Of a stretch of 64,000 nucleotides of DNA, positions 42,125 to 49,904 are shown piece after piece (within the stretch, counting starts at the first letter, position 1; every line of letters begins with the position of its first letter). Location of the stretch: NCBI RefSeq assembly GCF_004000785.1, contig NZ_BILX01000032.1, positions 1 to 64,000 of the forward strand, read 5' to 3'. The position numbers were made by a program, and so were the translations under genes. The notes under the pieces were generated by a model. The model made no database searches and had not been told where the DNA came from. It saw only the letters and a list, made by a program, of their open reading frames with translations. The DNA is from Paenibacillus ehimensis NBRC 15659. Its GTDB lineage: Bacteria; Bacillota; Bacilli; Paenibacillales; NBRC-103111.

Positions 42125-42346
42125 CTTTTTCCGCTCTCCTCTGCTCGTGTTCTGAATAGCTTTGCCCCCACCCGCCCTCCGGCCGATGCTGGAGCTTATT
42201 GGCATTTTATCACGGACTATGATTATTGACAATCGCAATAGGATTGCCCCGCTTGGTTGAAGCCAAGTTCAATTCATGCTAAGGTAAGGATGTAGCGATG
42301 GGCTCTCACATGCCCGCAACCAATGGAATGGAAAGAGGTATCAGCC

Positions 42347-42592
42347 TTGAAAAATCAGGGGATTAAAAAACATACGATCTACAAGAAAGACAAATGGAAC
42401 ATGCTCACGGTCGAGGTCAACGGAAAGCAGTTGATTTTAAGAGAAATTTCCGACCAGTGGGGCGAGGATTGCCACACGTTTCTCAGCCGCCCGGAGATGA
42501 TGCATTGGGTGAACGAACGCTTCTCGAAGGAACGGTTCGAAGGCACCGATGAAGAGCGTGAGAGTATCATGGAAGCTTTCCGTCAAGTTTAA
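42347..42592 (+). CDS. Small hypothetical protein (81 aa)
   Basis: A soluble, lysine- and glutamate-rich protein (NQGIKKHTIYKKDKWNMLTVEVNGKQLIL...) with a beta start and helical end (MMHWVNERFSKERFEGTDEERESIMEAFRQV). The start is TTG at 42347, 8 nt after AAAGAGG. I do not recognise it. It is immediately followed by the manganese riboswitch. Confidence 0.6.
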   Translation: MKNQGIKKHTIYKKDKWNMLTVEVNGKQLILREISDQWGEDCHTFLSRPEMMHWVNERFSKERFEGTDEERESIMEAFRQV

Positions 42593-42670
42593 TACGAAAT
42601 TGGACATAATTTGCTTGACGCCCGGCTTGTCCATTCAGTATAATGAAGGCAATTACATAAGGATGTCCTC

Positions 42671-42788
42671 CAAAGGGGAGTAGCTGTCACAGTAAAGTCG
42701 TCAGTTCGGGTTCTGGGAAGAACCCCGGCTTTATTGGCAACGAAACGTTGTTAGCAAGACCTTTGCCATAGAGGTAGAGGTCTTTTTT
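42671..42788 (+). promoter_or_regulatory. yybP-ykoY (manganese) riboswitch with terminator
   Basis: The P1 strand and GGGGAGTAGC (42675-42684), a central hairpin (GGGTTCT-GGGA-AGAACCC), then GGCAACGAAACGTTG and GCAAGACCTTTG form the yybP-ykoY aptamer. The right half of P1 can instead join the terminator stem GACCT / AGGTC with a T6 run (42783-42788). Mn2+ binding should prevent termination and allow expression of the downstream TerC exporter. Confidence 0.9.
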
Positions 42789-42793
42789 GGTGG

Positions 42794-42831
42794 AAAAATG
42801 ACCTGTACCGATGTGGTAGAGGTCATTTTTG
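42794..42831 (+). terminator. Second, tandem terminator-like hairpin after the riboswitch
   Basis: AAAATGACCT / AGGTCATTTTT with an inner GTACC / GGTAG stem. It repeats the layout of the first terminator (GACCT...CC...GGTAGAGGTC), as if duplicated. Confidence 0.7.
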
Positions 42832-42868
42832 TGTAAATACTAACATCAGTAAAAAGGAGTGGTAGGAC

Positions 42869-43666
42869 ATGGAATGGTTGTCCGTAGAATTTTTACTCGC
42901 CCTGATGAACATTGTCTTAATCGACCTCGTACTTGCCGGGGACAATGCCATCGTCATCGCACTCGCAGCGCGCAATTTGCCGAAGGAACAGCAAAAAGGC
43001 GCAGTCCTCTGGGGAACGCTTGGAGCCGTCATCATTCGTGTCATCGCCACACTCGCCGTCGTCTGGCTGCTGAAGCTGCCAGCCTTGCTGCTGATCGGCG
43101 GAGTGGTGTTGATCTGGATCGCTTACAAGCTGCTGGTGGACAAGAAAGACCACGCCATCGAAGCCAAACCGCAGCTTTGGCCCGCCATTCGTACAATCAT
43201 TATCGCTGACGCGGCCATGGGCTTCGACAACGTTATGGCAGTCGCCGGCGCTTCCCACGGCAGCTCTCTTCTCGTTATACTCGGCCTCATTATCAGCGTG
43301 CCGATCATGGTTTGGGGCAGCACCTTGTTTATCCGGCTGCTTGAAAGATTCCCTTGGATCATTTACATCGGTTCCGGCGTGTTGGCCTATACCGCGGGTT
43401 CGATGCTGACAGGAGACCCGCTTGTCAAGGAATGGTTTATTGCGAACCCGATCGTGAAGTGGGGCTTGATTGTTATCGTTATCGTGGGGGTTCTCCTCGC
43501 GGGCTACTGGAAAAAGATTTACGGCTCTCTGGTATCCATTAACGAGAGCGGCCACCTGACGATCCCGCCCGATCTGGCGCACGGAGCGGACATCCAACCG
43601 AACGACAGCTTCGAAGCAAAGCGCGATGAAAAAGGGCGCATGATTTTGGTGAAGTCGCGAGGCTGA
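42869..43666 (+). CDS. ykoY: TerC family manganese exporter (MeeY/YkoY type)
   Basis: A 265-residue membrane protein of the TerC family with seven to eight helices. The two acidic metal motifs are LVLAGDNAIVIAL (21-33) and AAMGFDNVMAVAG. A cytoplasmic C-terminal tail of about 45 residues follows the last helix. In B. subtilis the TerC proteins YceF and YkoY export Mn2+ to metalate secreted enzymes. The Mn riboswitch directly upstream makes this assignment strong. GGAG precedes the ATG. Confidence 0.92.
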   Translation: MEWLSVEFLLALMNIVLIDLVLAGDNAIVIALAARNLPKEQQKGAVLWGTLGAVIIRVIATLAVVWLLKLPALLLIGGVVLIWIAYKLLVDKKDHAIEAKPQLWPAIRTIIIADAAMGFDNVMAVAGASHGSSLLVILGLIISVPIMVWGSTLFIRLLERFPWIIYIGSGVLAYTAGSMLTGDPLVKEWFIANPIVKWGLIVIVIVGVLLAGYWKKIYGSLVSINESGHLTIPPDLAHGADIQPNDSFEAKRDEKGRMILVKSRG

Positions 43667-43732
43667 AGAGGTTGCAAAAATCGGATATGACCAACAAACA
43701 TCAGCCTCACGGCTTAGGGTGAGGCAGCGACG

Positions 43733-43764
43733 AAAAGCCGGCACATTCCACTAGTGCCGGCTTT
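43733..43764. terminator. Terminator between the TerC gene and the TPP enzyme gene
   Basis: Perfect stem AAAGCCGGCAC / GTGCCGGCTTT; bidirectional. A smaller GCCTCAC/GTGAGGC hairpin precedes it. Confidence 0.85.
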
Positions 43765-43778
43765 GCTGCGTGTAAAGA

Positions 43779-45461
43779 TCAGATTTTCGCATGCGGAACG
43801 GGAGTTGCTGCGGTTCGGACGTCGATCAGCGCGGGCTTGCTGCCGGACAGCGCCCGGCGGAGGGATTGCTCGAATTCGGCGGGGCTGGACGCCCGATAAC
43901 CGGAGCCGCCGCAGGCTTCGGCGATCGCCGCAAAATCGGGATTTTGAATCGCGCTGCCGGTCAGGTTCAGGCCGGCGGCGTTCATCCGGTCCTGCTCCAT
44001 CGCGTAAGCGCGGTTGTTGAGAACGACCAGCACGATCGGGAGCTGCAGCTCGGCGGCCGTTTGGAATTCCATCAGCGTCTGGACGACTCCCCCATCCCCT
44101 GCGATGGCGATCACTTGACGGTCCGGATAACTAAGCTTGGCGGCTATCGCCGCCGGCAAAGCGAAGCCAAGCGTCCGCCACCGGCCGGAGACCAGAATAT
44201 CCTGCCCTGCCTTGGCTTGAAAAATTCGATTGAACCATAGCGTATGGTCCCCGGTATCGACGGTGATGATCGCTTGATCCGATACGTGATCCGCAATCGT
44301 CTTCATGACGCGCTGCGTGGGGATCGGCGTGCCATCGGCCCGGGCCTCGGCCTCGATCTGCCGTTTCCAGCCCGCACATGCGTCGCGAACCCGGGCACGC
44401 CAAGCGCTGCGGTCTTTGGCCGGGAGATGCCCGGCAGCGGCGAGTTTGGGAACAATCTGCCCGAGATCGCCGACGACGCCCTTATGCAGCGGGTGACCAA
44501 GACCGATCGCTTCCCGGTTCCAATCGATCTGAACGATCCGCGCCTGCGTCGGCACATAATCGTCCGGCCACCAAGTTGCCCCCAGCATAACGATCAGATC
44601 GCTCTCGGCCAGCAGAACGCTGGACGCTTCGCTGCCGGCCTGACCGAGGCCCCCCGCATAGCATTCGTGATCGTTCGGAAATAACGGCCTGGCGGGCAGC
44701 GTGGTTACAACAGCGGCAGACAGCTTCTCCGCGAGCTGAAGGACATGCTCCGCTGCTTGCTTCACGCCGCGGCCGATGAACAGGACCGGCCGCTCGGCCG
44801 AAGCGAGCAAGGCTGCCACTTCCGCGATTTCATTGTCTGGAGCGGCCAGCGGCTGATGCAGGTGGGCGGAGTACGGCTTTATCCCGCCTTTCACCTTCGC
44901 CGGATATAAATCCTTCGGGATGGAGAGATGAGTCACCTGCCCTTGGAGCAAACCGTGGACGAGCATTTGCTCCATCAATTCGGGCAGCGCGTCCGCGTGC
45001 GTGACCAGCTCGGATTTTCCCGCAACGGCGGCATGGAGCTTTTGCTGGTCTACATACTGCTTGGCCCGGGTACCGATCTTGGCCGTTTCCACCTGCCCCG
45101 ACAGCGCCAGCACCGGCGCCCGATCCATAGAGGCATCGGCAAGGCCGTTTAACGTATTCGTTGCACCCGGGCCGCTTGTTGCCAGGCATACCGCCGTCCT
45201 TCCCGTCAGCTTGGCTTCGGCGGAAGCCATCAGCGCAGCTCCGCCCTCATGCCGGCAGGCGACGTACCGGATCGCGTTCTGTTTTCCGAGCTCATCCAAT
45301 AAACTTAAATTGGCGTCGCCGATCACGCCGTAGATCCGCTCGATCTTCCAGGCTTTGAGCTGCTCCAGGATGAACTGCGAGACGGATAAGCCCGCTGCGG
45401 GCTTGGTCTCTTCGGCAAGCACCGGGGGCGCGGCAGCGTCCGCAAGTGTGGAGGGGGTCAT
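43779..45461 (-). CDS. Thiamine-diphosphate enzyme, pyruvate oxidase / acetolactate synthase-like
   Basis: A 560-residue three-domain ThDP enzyme. The catalytic Glu72 lies in RHEGGAALMA and the ThDP/Mg motif starts at GDGG (455-458), ending in VLNN. The middle domain (about 215-350) is of the FAD/nucleotide-binding type. It is closest in layout to pyruvate oxidases such as YdaP, which oxidatively decarboxylate pyruvate; a decarboxylase or acetolactate-synthase role cannot be excluded. No ilvN-type regulatory subunit is adjacent. The ATG at 45461 has AAAGGAGTG upstream. Confidence 0.85.
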   Translation of the reverse strand: MTPSTLADAAAPPVLAEETKPAAGLSVSQFILEQLKAWKIERIYGVIGDANLSLLDELGKQNAIRYVACRHEGGAALMASAEAKLTGRTAVCLATSGPGATNTLNGLADASMDRAPVLALSGQVETAKIGTRAKQYVDQQKLHAAVAGKSELVTHADALPELMEQMLVHGLLQGQVTHLSIPKDLYPAKVKGGIKPYSAHLHQPLAAPDNEIAEVAALLASAERPVLFIGRGVKQAAEHVLQLAEKLSAAVVTTLPARPLFPNDHECYAGGLGQAGSEASSVLLAESDLIVMLGATWWPDDYVPTQARIVQIDWNREAIGLGHPLHKGVVGDLGQIVPKLAAAGHLPAKDRSAWRARVRDACAGWKRQIEAEARADGTPIPTQRVMKTIADHVSDQAIITVDTGDHTLWFNRIFQAKAGQDILVSGRWRTLGFALPAAIAAKLSYPDRQVIAIAGDGGVVQTLMEFQTAAELQLPIVLVVLNNRAYAMEQDRMNAAGLNLTGSAIQNPDFAAIAEACGGSGYRASSPAEFEQSLRRALSGSKPALIDVRTAATPVPHAKI

Positions 45462-45588
45462 GTCAATCACTCCTTTCGTTTTCCGGTATAGCGTTCCCTT
45501 TGGAGCGATTCCCATTGCATTTTTTTCATGAGGAGTTAAAGGAAAACCGCCCAAATTGGCGAACATAGTCAGTAAGAGGTGATAAGCT

Positions 45589-45768
45589 TTGAGCAATGGT
45601 GCATCGATCTTGACGTTTATGATTATTTCGTTCTCGCTCGCGCTGATCTTAATCATGAAAAAAGACACCCTGCCGGCAAACGTAAAACGGCCCTTGGCCA
45701 TTTTGGCGCTGGTGATGGTTTCGTTTTCGTTCGTGCTGATGATCTTCAGTTTTTTTTCCGGCGCGTAG
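45589..45768 (+). CDS. Small two-helix membrane protein (59 aa)
   Basis: Reads MSNGASILTFMIISFSLALI... with two hydrophobic helices (about 7-22 and 36-56) separated by a charged loop (MKKDTLPANVKRP). The start is TTG at 45589 with AGAGGTGA upstream. I do not recognise a family; it could be a membrane peptide. It lies between the TPP enzyme (divergent) and pepF. Confidence 0.55.
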   Translation: MSNGASILTFMIISFSLALILIMKKDTLPANVKRPLAILALVMVSFSFVLMIFSFFSGA

Positions 45769-45997
45769 TAAGCGAATAGACTTCCTTCCTTGAATTCCCT
45801 ATACTTATATTTAAGCCTCGCTCCGGCCATACTAACTAGAGCTTTCCAACGGACCCATAAACAGCTTGGAGCGTGAGCGGGTAATGCGATTGTTGCCGTT
45901 GCTGCTGTCCGGCGCGCTGCTGTCCGGTGTTGTGATCGGATCGGCGGCGGCTGCGAATCAAGCGGCTAAACCATTTCATTTGACAAGGAGGGCTCCC

Positions 45998-47788
45998 ATG
46001 AATCAAGTACCGAAGCGGAGCGACGTTCCTGCGGAACACCGTTGGAACCTGGAGGACCTTTTTCCGAACCAGCAAGCCTGGGATCAAGAGCATCAAGAAG
46101 TGAAAAACGCGCTGAAGGAAATCGGCCGCTTTCAGGGCAAGCTGAACGACCCGGCGGCCATTAAGCAGTGCTTCGAGCTGGAGGATAAAATCTCCCTACA
46201 TACGGAACGTCTGTACGTCTACGCTAATATGAAGCATCATGAGGACATGGCGGACCCTACATATCAGGCCTTATCCGATAAATCGAAAAAATTAAGCGTC
46301 GAAGCCGGTGAAGCGACCTCGTTCATTTCTCCGGAAATTTTGAGCTTGTCGGACGACCAGTTGAACAAGCTGGTGAACGATCCCCAGCTCGCCTTCTACA
46401 AAAGGACGCTCGAAGAGCTGATCCGCGAGAAGCAGCACGTGCTCAGCAAAGCGGAGGAGGCGCTGCTGGCCCAGGTCGGCAATCTGTCGCAAGCGCCGAG
46501 CACGATTTACGGGATGATCAACAACGCGGATATCAAGTTCCCGAAGGTGAAGAACGAAAAGGGCGAAGAAGTCGAGCTCACGCACGGCCGCTACATCCAA
46601 TTCCTTGAAAGCCGCAACCGCGATGTCCGCAAGCAAGCGTTCGAAGCGATGTACGCCACCTATGCGAAGCAAAAGAACACGATCGCCTCGACGCTTGCCG
46701 CCAACGTGACGAAAAACATTTTTTATTCCAAGGTTCGCAAGTATCCTTCCACGCTGGAAATGTCGCTGTTCGGGGACAACATCAAGAAGGAAGTATACAC
46801 GAACTTGATCGACACGATTCACGAGTCGCTGCCGCTCATGCACCGCTACATGGAGCTGCGCCGCAAGCTGATGAAGGTCGACAAGCTGCACATGTACGAT
46901 CTGTTCGCTCCGCTGGTCGAAGAGTTCGACCTCGAGATCACCTACGAGGAAGCGAAGAAAACGGTCAAGGATAGCTTGAAGCCGCTCGGTGAGGAATATT
47001 TGAAAATCCTGCAAGAGGGCTTCGATGGCGGATGGATCGACATTTACGAGAACGAGGGCAAGCGCAACGGCGCCTACAGCTGGGGCGCATTCGGCACCCA
47101 CCCTTACGTGCTCCTGAATCACAAGGACAACCTGAACAGCATGTTCACGCTGACGCATGAGATGGGCCACGCGCTCCACTCCTATTTGTCGGACGCAAAT
47201 CAGCCTTACCGCTACGCGCAGTATACGATCTTCCTCGCGGAAGTCGCATCCACGCTGAACGAAGCGCTGTTGATGGATTACCTGCTGAAGAAGTCGACGG
47301 ACAAGAAAGAAAAAATGTACCTGCTCACCTACTACATGGACCAGTTCCGGACGACGGTATTCCGGCAAACCATGTTCGCCGAATTCGAGAAGATCATTCA
47401 CGAAAAAGCGGAGCAAGGCGAAACGCTTACCCCGCAGCTGTTAAGCCAAGTCTACTACGATCTGAACGTGCAGTATTACGGCAAGGATATGGTCGTAGAT
47501 CAGGACATCGAGATGGAATGGGCGCGCATCCCTCATTTCTACAACAGCTTCTACGTGTACAAATACGCCACCGGCTTCTCGGCCGCCACCAGCTTCGCGA
47601 AGCAGATCTTGGACGAGGGCCAGCCGGCCGTCGACCGCTATCTCGGCTTCTTGAAAAGCGGGAGCAGCGACTATTCCATCAATATCTTGAAGAAAGCAGG
47701 CGTGGATATGTCGACGCCGGAACCGATCAAACAGGCGATGAGCGTATTTAAAGAGCTTCTGGAGCAAATGGAAGCGCTGGCGAAGTAA
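45998..47788 (+). CDS. pepF: Oligoendopeptidase F
   Basis: A 596-residue M3-family zinc peptidase that cleaves short peptides in the cytosol. The N-terminal helical region is followed by the catalytic domain with HEMGH at 387-391 and the third ligand in EVASTLNEALL. The ATG at 45998 has AAGGAGGG directly upstream and matches the family start (VPKRSDVPAEHRWNLEDLF). The reading frame continues upstream without a stop and encodes a signal-peptide-like stretch from an ATG at 45884, discussed as a finding. A terminator follows. Confidence 0.94.
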   Translation: MNQVPKRSDVPAEHRWNLEDLFPNQQAWDQEHQEVKNALKEIGRFQGKLNDPAAIKQCFELEDKISLHTERLYVYANMKHHEDMADPTYQALSDKSKKLSVEAGEATSFISPEILSLSDDQLNKLVNDPQLAFYKRTLEELIREKQHVLSKAEEALLAQVGNLSQAPSTIYGMINNADIKFPKVKNEKGEEVELTHGRYIQFLESRNRDVRKQAFEAMYATYAKQKNTIASTLAANVTKNIFYSKVRKYPSTLEMSLFGDNIKKEVYTNLIDTIHESLPLMHRYMELRRKLMKVDKLHMYDLFAPLVEEFDLEITYEEAKKTVKDSLKPLGEEYLKILQEGFDGGWIDIYENEGKRNGAYSWGAFGTHPYVLLNHKDNLNSMFTLTHEMGHALHSYLSDANQPYRYAQYTIFLAEVASTLNEALLMDYLLKKSTDKKEKMYLLTYYMDQFRTTVFRQTMFAEFEKIIHEKAEQGETLTPQLLSQVYYDLNVQYYGKDMVVDQDIEMEWARIPHFYNSFYVYKYATGFSAATSFAKQILDEGQPAVDRYLGFLKSGSSDYSINILKKAGVDMSTPEPIKQAMSVFKELLEQMEALAK

Positions 47789-47801
47789 GCCGCCGACGCA
47801 G

Positions 47802-47834
47802 GCCGAGTCCGGTATTGCCCGGCTCGGCTTTTTT
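47802..47834 (+). terminator. Terminator of pepF
   Basis: Stem GCCGAGTCCGG / CCGGCTCGGC with six Ts. Confidence 0.85.
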
Positions 47835-47869
47835 GCCCTTCATGCAGCAGTCAAAAGGAGACGATTTCG

Positions 47870-48220
47870 ATGAGAGCCCAATGGATGTTGATCAGCACGT
47901 TGCTTTTCGCCCTTATTACCGCAGTATTTGCCGTTATTAACGTGGAGCCCGTCCGCGTGAATTTTTTGTTCACCCAAGCCGACATCCCGCTCATTCTGGT
48001 TATTCTGGGATCCACCCTGCTCGGCGGCCTGATCGCCTTCCTGATCGGCTTGTTCCGCCAGATCAAGCTGCAGCGTAAGATCAAGCAGCTTGAAAAACAG
48101 CTGAACGGAACGTCCTCCGAGCAAGCGTTGGCCGTTACCGAAGATGCGGGAAGCCGGTCGTTCCTTGCGGCGGATACGGACCTGGAGCATGCGGAGGACG
48201 TAAAAAATTCAAGCAAATAG
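47870..48220 (+). CDS. LapA-domain (DUF1049) membrane protein
   Basis: A 116-residue protein with two helices (about 5-25 and 43-65), the short loop NVEPVRVNFLFTQADIPL between them, and a cytoplasmic tail with a coiled coil (QRKIKQLEKQL). This is the LapA/DUF1049 plan; relatives in E. coli help lipopolysaccharide control, but the role in Gram-positive bacteria is unknown. GGAG precedes the ATG at 47870. Confidence 0.88.
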   Translation: MRAQWMLISTLLFALITAVFAVINVEPVRVNFLFTQADIPLILVILGSTLLGGLIAFLIGLFRQIKLQRKIKQLEKQLNGTSSEQALAVTEDAGSRSFLAADTDLEHAEDVKNSSK

Positions 48221-48401
48221 CGCTTCAAGCCTGTCGTCTTTTCAAATCATCAAGAAATAGTAAAATTTATATTAAATCTGCCATAACCTTTCCATCCTCA
48301 TTGATCAACAACCCCACTTTCATTAATATAGTAAGTGCGAGTTTATGGAACGATTTTCCTAGTTACTAGGACGTAATCCATGCAGGAAGGATGCCGGCAG
48401 C

Positions 48402-49760
48402 ATGGTTGATCAATGGACGGATGCAGAGCAAACCCAATTATATTTCAGCGCGTTCAGGCTATCCTCGAACGGTATGGCTTTCTTCTCGGAAGAAGGCCTA
48501 TTTCTTCGCGTCAATCCTGCATTCGGCAAGCAAATCGGCTATCCCGAAGAGGCCTTGAGCGGCAAGCCTTGGGAACCTGTTGTTCATCCCGACGATCGAA
48601 AGCAGGTTCGTAGAATGCTGGAGGATGTGGCCAACGGGACGGTCGGATCCCAGCCGTTCGAAGCGAGACTTATCCGCAGCGACGGCACGCCGGTCCGGTG
48701 CTCCGTTACTGCGCCCGTCGTCCCCGGGCCAAACGGATGGCCGGCTTCTCTTTTCGTGCAAATTTTGGACAGCGATGCACCGAGCCGTTTCGCGGCTCCG
48801 GCCCCCGGGCGGAAAACGACCCGTGAGCGGGACGAAACAAGCAGCGATTCTCTCTACCGGACTCTCGTAGAGCAATGCGCGGACGTTGTATCGAAGCACG
48901 ATTTGTCGGGCCGTATTTTGTACATCTCCCCTTCCTGCCGTGTTCTGCTTGGGTACGAGCCCGAAGAATTGATCGGAACCAACGTCTACGAGTTGTTTCA
49001 TCCGGAGGATTTGACGAAAATCCCCGGGCTTACGTCTCCCATGGAAACCGCGCCGAATCTGCCTCTGATCTCATACCGGATTCGCACGAAAAACGGCGGC
49101 TACGTCTGGTTCGAATCCAGCGGACGGATTGCCGGAGACGAACACGACTCGGAAAACGGACAAACGGTGATCTGCATCTCCCGGGACATCTCTTCGCGCA
49201 AGCAAACGGAACAGCAGCTGATGAAAACCAACGAGCTGCTGCAAAAAATTTCTTCGATCGACGCGCTGACCGGGCTCGCCAACCGGCGTTTCTTCGATGA
49301 ACGGTTTGCCAAGGAATGGCGGCATGCCATGCGCTTCTCCACGCCGCTTTCCGTTATTTTGCTCGATATCGACTATTTCAAGCGGTATAACGACACGTAC
49401 GGGCATCATGACGGCGACGCCTGCCTCCAGTATGTCGCCGAAGCCATGCGCCGCGCGGCCAAGCGCCCGGGCGACATGATTGCAAGATACGGCGGCGAGG
49501 AATTCGTGATCGTGCTGCCGGTGACGGACGGCCGGGGCGCGCTTTACGTGGCCGAGCGGATGCGCTCGGAGGTGGAGCTTCTGCGGATCCCTCATCGCGG
49601 CTCCGCCGTCTCTTCGTACGTCACTGCGAGTCTGGGAGCGGCCACGATGATTCCCGTCCGCGACGTCTCGCCGCGGGAGCTGATTATCCGCGCGGACAAG
49701 GCGCTCTATCGGGCCAAGCAGGAAGGCCGGAACCGGGCTATAGCTTATGACGAAGAATAG
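48402..49760 (+). CDS. PAS-PAS-GGDEF diguanylate cyclase
   Basis: A 452-residue soluble protein: PAS 1 (about 15-130), PAS 2 with a PAC motif (about 150-265), a coiled linker and a GGDEF domain (about 280-450). The active-site motif is GGEEF (364-368) and the inhibitory I-site RPGD lies exactly five residues upstream (355-358), so it should make cyclic di-GMP under product inhibition. There are no transmembrane segments. The ATG has GGAAGG upstream. A GAF-HD-GYP gene, the matching degradative type, lies 4 kb downstream. Confidence 0.92.
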   Translation: MVDQWTDAEQTQLYFSAFRLSSNGMAFFSEEGLFLRVNPAFGKQIGYPEEALSGKPWEPVVHPDDRKQVRRMLEDVANGTVGSQPFEARLIRSDGTPVRCSVTAPVVPGPNGWPASLFVQILDSDAPSRFAAPAPGRKTTRERDETSSDSLYRTLVEQCADVVSKHDLSGRILYISPSCRVLLGYEPEELIGTNVYELFHPEDLTKIPGLTSPMETAPNLPLISYRIRTKNGGYVWFESSGRIAGDEHDSENGQTVICISRDISSRKQTEQQLMKTNELLQKISSIDALTGLANRRFFDERFAKEWRHAMRFSTPLSVILLDIDYFKRYNDTYGHHDGDACLQYVAEAMRRAAKRPGDMIARYGGEEFVIVLPVTDGRGALYVAERMRSEVELLRIPHRGSAVSSYVTASLGAATMIPVRDVSPRELIIRADKALYRAKQEGRNRAIAYDEE

Positions 49761-49766
49761 ATCGGC

Positions 49767-49803
49767 AAACCGCCCTTTTTCTTTTTGGAAAAGGGCGGTT
49801 TTT
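49767..49803 (+). terminator. Terminator of the GGDEF gene
   Basis: AAACCGCCCTTTTT / AAAAGGGCGGTTTTT, with CTTTTTGG in the loop region. Confidence 0.9.
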
Positions 49804-49904
49804 GATGAAACAATTTCTTCGGGGGGCGCGTCAGTAGGGGTGAACAAGAAGATATTCCAAAAAGGGTTCAAAGAGGGTACTACACATCAAAGGAGGAAAA
49901 TCAA

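Noticed and set aside
46292-47416. 374-codon antisense open frame opposite pepF
   Set aside because: Composition is that of a shadow frame (Arg/Val/Leu/Gln-rich, no domain), and pepF has its HEMGH motif in the other strand.
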